Source of the DNA: Blepharisma stoltei
Lineage: Eukaryota; Ciliophora; Heterotrichea; Heterotrichida; Blepharismidae
NCBI GenBank assembly: GCA_914767885.1
Contig: CAJZBQ010000034.1
Coordinates: 124,001-188,000 of the forward strand
DNA length: 64,000 nt
Direction of reading: 5' to 3'
The translations under genes were made by a program, and so were the position numbers. Below are positions 44,378-54,517 of the stretch, one piece after another. Each line of letters starts with the position of its first letter. Positions within the stretch are counted from its first letter, which is position 1. The notes under the pieces were generated by a model, which did no database searches, was not told the origin of the DNA, and was given only the letters and a program-made list of their open reading frames with translations.

Positions 44378-47300
44378 ATGGTAAAAATTCGTGCATTTCA
44401 TGGGTACGTTGCTGACCAAGGAATAGCCCACAAGCTAATTGCTCCACCTTATGACGTTCTTGACAGTGACGAAGCTCGTGCAATGGCTGAAGGCAACCAA
44501 TATTCTTTTTTGCATTGCAATAAGCCAGAAATAGATCTTCCTCATGATGCCGATCTATATTCTGAAATTGTCTACCAAACAGGCCATGACAATTTAAAGA
44601 AATTTGTTGAAAATGGCTGACTAATTAAAGAAGAAAGCGAAATTATTTATGTCTACGCAATTACCATGCATGGAAGAACACAATACGGAGTTATGGCTGG
44701 AGCATCGGTTAAAGATTACGAGCACAACCGCATCAAAAAGCATGAACTTACCCGAAAAAAGAAAGAAGAAGACAGGACTAAACTCACAGACACCCAAGGT
44801 GCCAATGTTGGTCCTGTATTCCTTACTTATGAAGCAGTAGATGAGATTGATGCCCTCGTCAGAAATGTTGCTGCAAGAGCTTCATTTATAGATACAACGA
44901 CTGAGGATGGAATAAGGCATGTCTTATGGAAGTGCACAATAGAGGAATCTCGGGAATTAGTTGAGCTTTTTAAGTCTATTCCTCATACTTATATTGCTGA
45001 TGGACATCATAGAGCTGCTTCAGCCTTCAATGTAGGGAAAATCAGACAAAAAAGAGCTGAAGAAAAAGGAGAAAAACCAGCTAAAAGCAGCAAATATTTC
45101 TTGGCTTTGCATTTCCCACATAATCAGCTTAAAATTTTTGATTATAATAGAGTTTTGAGAGATTTGAATGGATTGACTGCAGAGCAGTTCTTGACAGCTT
45201 TAAGAGAAAATTTTGAATTATATGATATACAAGATCCTCATCCTCCTGCAAAGCATCATTTTTCGTTGTACCTCAATGGGAAGTGGATTGGTTTTAAAAT
45301 TAAACCAGAAAAAATTGTTGGAGGTGACCCAGTAAGCAATTTAGACTCATTTTTATTGACTAAATTATGCTTACTCCATGTGAGCAAACAAAAAATTTTA
45401 TTATATAAAAAATTATTAAAAATATTTTGATATTAGTATTCAATTTTAATTTATTTTTTAAACAGAAATTAAAAAATTAATCGGTTCAATCTGAAAAATG
45501 TTTTAATTGCATTCTAACTGCATTTATTTTCATTAAATTAAGTCAAAATTAATTTATTTTCATCTTTAAAAACATTTTAAAATTTTAAAAAATATAAGTT
45601 AAGCAAAATACTTTGAATTTTATTTGTTTTATGAAGAATTAAATAAAAAATTAATCGATTCAGTGTGAAAACTGTTTAAATAGCACTCTAGCTAGTTTGA
45701 AAAATAATAAATTTTATAAATTAAATTAACCTTTACTTTCTCATTTTTGAAAAAAAATAACCCAAGCTCATGGAGGGAAGAGTTAGCACCAATTTTGGAA
45801 ATAGAAGATTTAACCACAAGTGAAAGAATTGATTTTGTTGAAGGATAATTAAATACGGCGTCTCAGCAGGTATATATTTGATTAAATTCGGCAAATCCAG
45901 AAATTGACAGCAACGATAGTTAAGCAATTCCAGCAGTGTTAAGAAGTCTGCTTTCAGATTTATTTTACCTTAACTCCCCCCCCCCCCCTCCGTGAGCGAA
46001 CAAAACCATTAGAAAAATCGCCATTTTTTGACCAAAAAACCCACCCTCCGTGAGTGAACAAAAATTTTTTTTAATAGAAAAAATTTTAATGGAAAAAAAT
46101 TTTGATATATAAGTGATAATTAGTATAATGAAATCTAGAGCTAATTCTGTTTAATTTTAAACAAATTGCGTTTTAAAACATAAATTTTGCAAATTAAATT
46201 AATATTTGCTTCCCAATTTTTGCAAATTAGGATTTTTTTAAATTTTCGAAAAAAATATTTTTTATAAAATTTATATATATAAATTTTTTTTAAAAAAAAA
46301 AATTAACCCCCCTCCGTGAGCGAACAAAATTTTTTTGTTCGCTCACGGAGGGGGGGGGGAGTAAGGAAAAGGAGGGGTAGAGCTAGAAATGGGGAGGCTC
46401 AGCACGGTCTGCAGGTAATGCCGAGGCCAATCGGACAAATCTCTAGTTACGCCCCAATCTCTTTTGCTAAAAGTGGACTAGAAATTCCATTTTTTTAGGA
46501 TTTCTATGTCAATAGCCTTTTATTCAGCCCAAGCCACAGGAGTTCATAGTCCACTCAGTGCTGGAGCCACAAGGCAAAGAGGAGAGTGCAGTAGGAAGAG
46601 CAAAGACTTCGAATATCCCATGACCTTCCAAGATGGTACCGATCTTTTTCTCACAGGCTGAATCATCTTAACCTGGCCAGACCGGCCAACGGAGCCGCAA
46701 AGCGGATGAATCCTGACAAGTCCTTGGTGACTGCATTACCACTAATCTGAAGCAAATTTATAATCAAAATAAGATTTTGTTGGAGGAATTAGAGGTTTAG
46801 AGGAGCTCGAAAAAAGATGTGGAAATGTCAAGCCATTGACCTGGGAACAGATAACACTGAACATTTTCCACGAAATCAATGACGCAAGAACCAATCCCCA
46901 AAAATTTGCAGAAAGGATTGAGCACACCCTCAAAAGCTATAAAGAAAATAGATCAAAGCATAGAGCTGGGTCAGTCCCTATAATGACTAGAGAAGGTATC
47001 AGTGCTGTCATAGAAGCCATTAATGCACTCAAAGCATCTGAACCTTTGCATGCTTTATCCTGGTCTGAAGGTCTTGCTAAGGCAGCTCAAGCTCATTGCA
47101 ATGATTCTGGATCGCTTGGAATTATTGGTCATGTCGGATCAATGGAAAATAACCTTCAGGACCGTGTCGAATACTTCGGAAGATGGTCCGGAAGTGTCGC
47201 AGAAGCTTTAGACTATACTTCAGTCGATGGCTTTGAAGTTGTATGTGCATTTTTAATTGATGATGGCCTACCTACTCGTCCTCACAGACACGCATTGCTT

Positions 47301-47753
47301 AACCCAGATTTCCATAAGGTTGGCATTGGATCTGGCCCTCATTCAGAATATAAGACTACATCTAGCATAATTTTTGCAGGAGATTTTCATGATAGTGCTG
47401 AATCTGATAGTGTAGAAGTCCCTGGGGGCGCTCCAGAACTAGCTGATGAAGTTTATAATTGGCTTGATGGAGCTGTTAAAGTGACTTGCAACTTGAGAAC
47501 TGAAACTGTTGGAGGGAAAACGAGGAAAATCATGAAGAAGATTTGGGAAATGTCGGATGGGACTGAACAGATCACTGAAAATGAAGTGAAGGAGGATAAC
47601 GGACTTGTGAAAAAGGACTGTGTAGCTGCTATTGCACTTTATCCAGTTCAGGTTGAAGAAGTGATGGCTATTGCAGATGCAGGCCAGATTATGCCGCCAA
47701 AATCGACGTGGTTTGAACCAAAGCCAAGGTCTGGGATGGTGGTGAATATATAG
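44378..47753 (+). CDS. DUF1015 protein with a nested CAP/SCP domain (interrupted twice)
   Basis: 673 residues after removing insertions 45371-45782 and 45841-46782; total length is divisible by three. The DUF1015 fold is read from MVKIRAFHGYVADQG, the hallmark LIAPPYDVLD and YIADGHHRAASA through LDSFLLTKLCLAPILE and DFVGGIRGLEELEKR. At about residue 370 the frame enters a CAP domain (FHEINDARTNPQKFAERIE, HALSWSEGLAKAAQAHC, GHVGS, RPHRHALLNPDFHKVGIG). After about 290 residues it returns to DUF1015 with ALYPVQVEEVMAIADAG and MPPKSTWFEPKPRSGMVV. TGA encodes Trp in VENG-W-LIK. It has no signal peptide. Function of either part is unknown. Confidence 0.8.
45371..45782. mobile_element. MITE in the DUF1015/CAP gene (family 1 ends, family 2-like interior)
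   Basis: 412 bp flanked by TTA (45371-45373 and 45783-45785). Ends ACTCCATGTGAGCAAACAAAA and GCTCATGGAGGGAAGAG. The interior has inverted GTTCAATCTGAAAAATG and GATTCAGTGTGAAAACTG motifs shared with family 2. Excision joins LTKLCL to APILEIEDL. Confidence 0.8.
45841..46782 (+). mobile_element. SINE-like retroposon in the DUF1015/CAP gene, with nested MITE
   Basis: Flanked by the 10-bp repeat GATTTTGTTG (45831-45840 and 46773-46782), which lacks TA. Head ATAATTAAATACGGCGTCTC, core GTTAAGCAATTCCAG, then a 391-bp MITE. Excision joins TSERIDFV to GGIRGLEELEKR. Confidence 0.85.
45971..46361 (+). mobile_element. MITE family 1, most complete copy (nested)
   Basis: 391 bp between TAA at 45971-45973 and 46362-46364. 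Left terminus C-run then CTCCGTGAGCGAACAAAA; right terminus GTTCGCTCACGGAG then G-run. A second inverted pair (CCACCCTCCGTGAGTG near 46040 and CCCTCCGTGAGCG near 46308) lies inside. No ORF. Confidence 0.9.
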
Positions 47754-48789
47754 CCTTTACCCATATATAGATTTCTTTATCGAGCAAGTTAAAATAGATG
47801 AGGAAAGACCTTGAAGGATTCTATCGAAGGGACGAGCTGGGATCCCATGGCATGAAGGACTGAAAAGTGTCAAAAATGGTTGACAAGAGGGTATAGTTGG
47901 CAGCCAAACCCGCCAATTTTTAAAATGGCCTTATTATTATAATTAATTTTTAAATTAAGATTCCTTTTTTAAACTTTGATAAGTATCTTACCAACTTTTT
48001 TCTGTTTTCTGTAGAATTTAGGCTCAAGTAAGTAAATGCAGTGGGATAATCATTTATAAAAAGGGTATCCTTTCTTAAGAGGCCTCTAAGAATATTTACA
48101 CATTTATACTCATATAAAAAATCGAATTAAAAAATCAAAAGCTTTAATTTGATGTGTATTTTAGCGGAAGGATAGAATCTTAAAAAAATGCCAATTTGTT
48201 AATGAAAATTGGAACTCTTATCTCTAAAGTCTGTATTGAAGAATTTTATAAAAAGAATAAAGAATATTAATCTGCAATTTTCTAATAAAAATTTGGAACT
48301 CTTATTTCTAAAGTCTGTATTTTAAAGAAGTCCATTGTAAGCCTTTAGAAAAAAAATTTTAAAATTTTATATATGAATCTTAAGAATTTCATGAGCAATG
48401 AACTTCCTTCAATACGAACTTTTATAAATAAGAGTAGTAATTCTTCATCCACAAATTGGTATTGTTTTTATAAAATTCTATCCTTTTACTAAAACGCACA
48501 TTGACTTGCAAGCTTTGATTTTTAATTATGAAGCTATATTTAATTTTGCTAAATACTGTCTTTAAGAGATTTCTAATTTAAAGATTATATTTTAGTAATA
48601 AGGCCATTTTTAAAAATTGGCGCGTTTGTTTGCCAACTTGATTCATACTTGCCAACCATTTTTTGATATGCTACTTTTCAGTCCATTATGCCACAGAGAT
48701 CCAGCTTAGCTCTTTGATAGAATCCTTCAAGGTCTTTTCCCATCTATTTTAATTTTCTCGTAGAGAAATCTATATAAGGGTATGGGCTA
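47752..48789. repeat. 1-kb palindromic (long inverted repeat) element
   Basis: Left arm about 47752-48245, right arm about 48395-48789. The outer arms pair over hundreds of bases: TAGCC..TACCC.TATATAGATTTC at the left end against its complement at the right; ACCTTGAAGGATTCTATC at 47808 against GATAGAATCCTTCAAGGT at 48715. The termini carry TA. No ORF. It abuts the stop of the DUF1015/CAP gene, so the stop codon TAG may itself be part of the element. Confidence 0.8.
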
Positions 48790-49571
48790 TATTTAAGGAT
48801 GATTAAATCTTTAATTTTTAGAAAAGATTAAACAGTAAGTATCTTTTTCTAACTAATCTGAATTATGTGCTAATCCCATTTTGTCACTCCACAAATTGCG
48901 AATTCATTAGATTTTCTAATTAAATAAAATAGAATGAATAACTCTCTATTTAAAATTGGATCAAAAGTTTAGCTCTATGTAAAAGAAATTAATATTTTAT
49001 TTAAATATAGTTTTATACTTGCACTCATCCTTGGGGTGATACTATATATTGGCAAAATTTTAATTTCGATGAAATCAACCATCAATTTGGCATCAGAGCT
49101 ATTTAACTACAAATTTCTTTTTTCTTTAAATATTTTATATAGAAAGAAACATTTTGTTCGAAAAATGCAAATTTTATTTTGTTAAAGGGAGAAGTAACAT
49201 ATTAATAACTTACATTTTAAATTTTATTATAGAAAATGCATTTGAATTATAATTAATAAGTCTGGTGCTCTAGAAAGCTACGCGTTAGCAATTCAAATGA
49301 ATAAAAATCTGTCACAATCATTCACAAAATAGCATTCATTTAAGATCTGTTACCTCTTTTTTCTTTATGATTGTTTATAATCCCATAAAGAAAATGATTT
49401 ATTCACCTCTTATTATTTAAATTTCTTATTTCACCTATTTAATCAGCATTTTTATATCCCTCACCTAAGTTTGCTCATTAATGGTATTTCACTTCTGAAA
49501 ACCCAAAAAGCCTTATTTTTCAATATTTTTATATACCAAAAAGCAATCCTCAAAATTATTTATAAACAATA
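48790..49571. other. intergenic, AT-rich, with one MITE
   Basis: This is the upstream region of the copine gene. It contains a family 2 MITE at 48939-49194; the rest shows no gene. Confidence 0.5.
48939..49194. mobile_element. MITE family 2, intergenic
   Basis: 256 bp flanked by TAA (48939-48941 and 49195-49197). Ends ACTCTCTATTTAAAATTGG and the complement of TTGTTAAAGGGAGAAG. Confidence 0.65.
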
Positions 49572-52546
49572 ATGGGCTGTGCACTCTGCAAAAAACAAAC
49601 GAATAAAGTAAAACTCGCACCTATTATCCAACAAGAAGTCCAAGAAATCGAAGAAGTCGCATATTTACCAATAACAGCTCTAGAAGAAGACCTCGATTTA
49701 AAATCAATTGTAGAGCTAAATATAAGTTGTCAAAATCTCCCTTGCGATTCCAGCAAAAAAATAAACCCTATGGTCGTTTTCTTCACCCAAAATGAAAGCG
49801 GGGATTGGCTTGAGGACACTCGAACTGAAATACAAAAAGGGAACCAAAATCCAGCATTTATTTCGTCAGTAAAGGTATCCTACAGCTTTGAAAAACAAAT
49901 GCATTTTAAGCTAGAAGTCTATGATATGAAGTACCCAAGTGATGAGAGCTTAAGATCCCAGATACTCCTAGGCTGTTCCTTTTTCAATATTCACGAAATC
50001 GTTTGTTCATCAGAAATGGCTGTTACGAAAGACATTGAAAATTTATCTATGAAGTCTAAGAGCATGGGAACACTCACGATCAGGTTTGAAGAGTCAAGCT
50101 CCAAAAACTTTTTAGTCAAAATGAAGTGGGGAATGACCTCAAATATCAAAGGAAACATTTGTATTAGGCTGTCCAGAGCATCTGATAAAGATTTTGTTCC
50201 AATTTATCAGAGCGAGACATTGTCAAGCTTCCTAACTAAAGGAGTTTTGGCTTGGCACACAATTGAAATGTCAATGAACAAGCTCTGCAGAGGCGATGAA
50301 AGCCGGCCTATAAGACTTGAATTATTAAGAGCGGATCTCAAAAAACAAGAATTTTTAGGCTTATGCATTTTTACCTTACTTCCTTAAAAATATTATATAA
50401 ATTTAAAGACGAATTAATTTCTTATTTTGAAGGAAAGATTTTATGTGAAAAATTTTATTATGAAAAAATATATATATATAAAAATGTTTTTGTTTATAAA
50501 ATTTATTAAATAGAGTGCTCCTTTAAAATAGACTAAGTTACATATAAAATATCTATTTAGGCTTCATTAATTGGCTATAAAATTTACATAGAAATTATTA
50601 TTTCATAGCATATCAGCGAAAACTTGTTAAAAAAGATTCTCATTAGATATTTGTTTGACAAAGACGCTATTTTTCGATTAGAAAAAAAACTTCCGATAAA
50701 ATAATTCCAAGAGGAAATTCTCCCAAGGAAAAATCATACATACAGCATATTATTTTACCAATAAAAATAAAAATTTATTCCAATTTAAGTAGGGAGATTT
50801 AGCGGAGCTTAAAAGCACTGTAAATTTCCAAACTTTTATTACAAATAACGAAAAAGTGATATCTCAAATTATGTTGAAGGAGTTTGTATTTGAAGAAAGA
50901 ATTTCCTTTTTAGATTACGTTTTTGGAGGATGTGAAATTTCTTTGATAGTCGGTATAGATTTCACAAAAAGTAACGGCGACCCATCAGCAAGTGGAACTT
51001 TACACAATTTGGATAGTGGAGATTTAAATGAATATACTCATGCTCTTAAAGCAGTAGGTGATATTTTACAGTATTATGATTCAGACAAAAAAATACCTGT
51101 TTACGGGTTTGGGGCAAAGCTTCCGCCTAATTTTGATGTGATTTCTCATTGTTTTGCCCTTAACGGGAATTTTTTTGATCCTGAAGTAAATGGGGTTGAC
51201 GGTGTTTTGGATTCTTATAAATCAGCTGTAGCTTCAGTGAAATTTCATGGGCCTACTATATTCAATGAGATAACAACCATAGCAAACGATTTTGCAGCTA
51301 ATGCAAATGTATCACAGAAAACTCAGCAATATTTTATTTTGCTTATTTTGACAGATGGAATTATCAATGACCTTGAGTCTACAATTGATGAAGTTGTAAG
51401 AGGAAGTGAACTTCCTTTAAGCATTATCATCGTTGGGGTTGGAAAAGAAGATTTTTCTGCTATGCAACAGCTGGATGCTGATGGGGAACCTTTATATTCA
51501 AAAAAATACCAAAAGAGGGCAATTAGGGATATAGTTCAATTTGTGCCTTTTAGTAAGTTTAATGATAATCCTATGACTTTAGCAAGAGAAGTTCTTTTTG
51601 AGGTTCCGAATCAATTTTTAAGCTATATGAAAATGCATGATATTAAGCCAAATCAGCCTCAGGTGGAAGAAAGTAAATATAATAAAAGCTATGCGAGGAC
51701 GCAAACTAGTAAAGTGCTTTTAAGTTGATATAAATAAACGGCATTCGATCAGAGAGAAATTAGCTACGCTAATTTTCTCTTCCTCATGGAATTTTATTTA
51801 TGTGGTTAGGTTTCTCTCGAAAGCAATAGCGGTTTAACTTTAGGGCTAACCAAAGGATCTGCGGAGCAGATAAATCATGAGGGTCAAGGTTCACAATTCA
51901 GAACATTTGAGAGGATGATCCTAGGCGGAACATGCGCAGGAGCTTAGACAGGCAAGATTAGTGGCATCTCGCCGAGTGAAAACACTAGCTAGGGTGTTTG
52001 ATGATTAATATTGGATGATCTGCCTTTTGGATCAGATATGCGCGCGATGTCACCATTTTGGCTCTATCTCTCGAGTGGGAGTGTGGCGTTAGACACCTTA
52101 AATACTCTAATTAATATAATGCAACGCTTTCAAGTCGATCAAATAACTCATCAACTTCAAGTTTGTTGGAAAAAATGAAGTCTCAATTTATAAATGACCT
52201 ATCTCAAATTGGCTATAGTAGGCATAATATACTCGAAGTCATTGACAAAGGAATTTCATGTATGAATGCCCAGTTAGCAGGAGAACTTATAACTATCGCT
52301 AAATCTTCCAAATCAGTAAAAAAATCAGCTTTAAAAAAGTCATCAGCAGCCTCATCTCCAAAAGGACCTAACACAAACTTTGAAAACTCTCCAAGATGCA
52401 TGCTTTGTCATCAAAATCCTATAGAATTATATGTTAAAGACTGTGGGCATGAAATTGCTTGTTTGCAATGCATTAATTTAATAGGAAATAAATGTCCTAT
52501 TTGTTCCAGCAGGGTAACGAAATGCATACAAAAATTTTCTAATTAA
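49572..52546 (+). CDS. copine with C-terminal RING finger (interrupted twice)
   Basis: 713 residues after removing 50376-50798 and 51730-52139. MGCALC at the N-terminus suggests myristoylation and palmitoylation. Two C2-like domains cover about 35-268 (first loop Asp residues are sparse, second C2 ends KKQEFLGLCIFTL). The copine vWA domain follows (about 300-540): FLDYVFGGCEISLIVGIDFT, MIDAS DxTxS in DFTKSNGDP, YGFGAKLPPNFDVISHCF, LILTDGII. The RING is C3HC4: RCMLCHQNP, DCGHEIACLQC, KCPIC. It is probably a membrane-targeted E3 ligase. Plants have C2-vWA copines and separate vWA-RING ligases; this gene carries all three. Confidence 0.88.
50376..50798. mobile_element. MITE family 2-like IES in the copine gene, TTA-flanked
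   Basis: 423 bp between TTA at 50376-50378 and 50799-50801. Ends CTTCCTTAAAAATATT and the complement of TTCCAATTTAAGTAGGGAG. Excision joins LCIFTL to AELKSTVNF. Confidence 0.75.
51730..52139 (-). mobile_element. SINE-like retroposon in the copine gene
   Basis: 410 bp flanked by an imperfect 14-bp repeat (GCTTTTAAGTTGAT at 51716-51729, GCTTTCAAGTCGAT at 52126-52139, two transitions). Minus-strand head TTAATTAGAGTATTTAAGGTGTC. Excision joins SKVLLS to SRSNNSS in frame. Confidence 0.7.
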
Positions 52547-52684
52547 CTGTTATTGTATGAGTTAATTTTGGCTGTTTTAAATAATTATTTATTTATTTTT
52601 TTAAAAAAATAGGGCCATCAATAATCGGTTCATATTTTTAAATTTTATAGAAATTAAATTTTTGCTTATATTATTAATGTTCCA

Positions 52685-54502
52685 TTATTTATAAAGAGTT
52701 ATAATTTTTTGGTTCAAGATCGCAACATTATTTGAAATCGAACCCCGATTGGCTTCAATTCCTGCTCTTAATTCTTCGATTATAGATCCTGACTGGCTAA
52801 TTTCTGAAAGCAAAGCATCAGTGCTTGTTTCTAAATCTAAAAGTTGAGAATCTAATTGTAAATGTGCAGCATAAATAGGAGAAGAAAATTTAATTTTTTC
52901 TATTATCTGGGGGAGTTTTGAAACTTCAGATAAATGCTGAAATGTGTCTCTGTGAAGATTTTTTATGGCTTCAATAGATTCTGGAGATGCTTGGACTTCA
53001 GTTCTGCTTGAAAGCATGATATCTAGATCGGTCCCTAAATGCCTTGCTTGATCTGTTAGTTTTTCCAGCAGCTCTGAGTTTATAGGTTGCATGCTATTTG
53101 ATCACAACTTTAAATAGAGTGGCAGCTCTGGATAATTTGTTTAAAAAATTTATGGTGGCATGCATTTCTTACTCCAATAGGGTTTAATTGTTTTCAAAAC
53201 TTTCTCTATAAATAAAATTAAAAAAGCTATATAATATTTTGAATTTTAATTTTAAAATACTAATTGATTTAGTGTGAAAACTGTTTAAATAATATTCTAC
53301 TTGCATTAGTTTTATTGAATTGCCAAATAATTTTATAAAAATTAATATTTATAGCTACATACTTTTCCTATTGAAAAATTTTTTGTTCCAAATTTAAAGG
53401 GGTTTAATGTTCAATTCAAAGGAGCAATTAGAAAAATTTATTAATTTAAGAGGTAATGTCGGTTATCAAAAACTTTAACTATTCAGAGCACTGCCACACT
53501 ATCAAAATATTCCATCAAAAATCATACACCTGAGTTTATAAACCTAGTTTTCGATATAAATTCAGCTAAGCTTTCATTTGCTGGTTTAGATTGCTTCCAG
53601 TTCCCTACAATGAACTCTAGCTCTCTGATTTTATTATCAAGCCTCGCAATTCTGCTTTTCTCTTCGGAATCATTCAGCTGCATTTCAAATAAAAACCCTC
53701 CAGTTAATTTTTCCCCATCATTGGTTTCTTTTTTCTCTCTATTTGGTTTAAAATTAATTTTCGAGTTCTGAATCTGTACATGTGAAGCAGTTTCCATTTT
53801 CGCTTTGACATTTTCAATCATTTCCCCTAGTTCTAAAACTTCATTCAACAGTTCAGCGTTTTCATTTATATCTTTCCTTTGGCTTTCCAGCTCCTCTCTT
53901 ATTGATTTCAGTTCTTTTTCTAGCATATTTACTCTATCATTTCTATTAGAAATTTCTTTTCTCTCCTTTAAGTAATCATATCTGGCTTGCTTTCTTCCGA
54001 GTGAATTAAAATAATCAAATATTTCTGTCATGGATTTGTCTCTTGGCTTAGACTCAATTCCTAAGCTTTGTGAAAAAACTTTACTACACCATTATTGATG
54101 GAGCAACGTTATTGAAAATTTCTTAAAATTAGAAAATTAAACCTCTTTCTTTATCGAGCGATTTTATATAGCTAAGTATGAAACTGCTCGCTACCCTGCC
54201 TCAAATTTAACTACTTCTCTTCTATAATAATGAATGCTAGAAATTGCACCGTATAATCAGTCTTAAGAAATTCAAATGCAATTTCTAGCATATTTGCTTA
54301 TATGATGTAAACTCTATCTCTTGTGGCAGACTCATAAAATATTTATATAGGAAATATTTTTAATATAAATTTTCAAGTCAATAAACATTTTTAATTCGAT
54401 TTCTTCAACTCAGGATATAAGGTTAGGCTCAATTTCTTCATTGATTTCTTCAATTGTTTTCTGAAAATCAGGAGTTTCTAATACTTGAGCTTTTCCTTCC
54501 AT
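52685..54502 (-). CDS. dynamitin (dynactin p50)-like subunit (interrupted twice)
   Basis: About 375 residues after removing 54087-54383 and 53117-53509 (length divisible by three). The N-terminus MEGKAQVLETPDF carries the dynactin p50 start motif (VLETPD). The middle is coiled coil (QARYDYLKERKE, ARLDNKIRELEFIVGNWK). The C-terminal helices (LPQIIEKIK.., LLDLETSTDALLSEI, IEELRAGIEANRGSISNNV) match the dynamitin end, where an LPQ..RL and a MRENL..VEGN segment are typical. Dynactin p50 holds the shoulder of the dynein adaptor. A further 15-nt GT-AG intron may lie at 53094-53108; it does not change the frame. The start lies 15 bp from the carbonic anhydrase stop. Confidence 0.72.
53117..53509. 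mobile_element. TIR element with nested MITE in the dynamitin gene
   Basis: The outer ends are inverted copies of TAGAGTGGCAGCTCTGGATAA and TAGTGTGGCAGTGCTCTGAATA. Inside lies family 2 DNA (CCAATAGGGTTTAATTG, GTGTGAAAACTGTTTAAAT, TTCCAAATTTAAAGGGG). The in-frame solution uses TA at 53115-53116 and 53508-53509; the exact boundary is uncertain. Confidence 0.6.
54087..54383. mobile_element. TA-flanked IES in the dynamitin gene
   Basis: 297 bp, AT-rich, flanked by TA (54085-54086 and 54382-54383). Removal joins VEEIELKMF to SKVFSQSLG in frame. Confidence 0.7.
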
Positions 54503-54517
54503 TTATTAAACTAACTA

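Noticed and set aside
33053-46361. Bacterial contamination or prophage
   Set aside because: Tiny GT-AG introns, kinesins, SEM1, copine and other eukaryotic families occur on both sides of all elements; no phage or bacterial operon genes seen.
46836-47753. Separate CAP-domain gene starting at an internal Met
   Set aside because: The frame is open upstream through GGIRGLEELEKRCG of DUF1015, and the same frame ends with the DUF1015 C-terminus, so one protein fits better.
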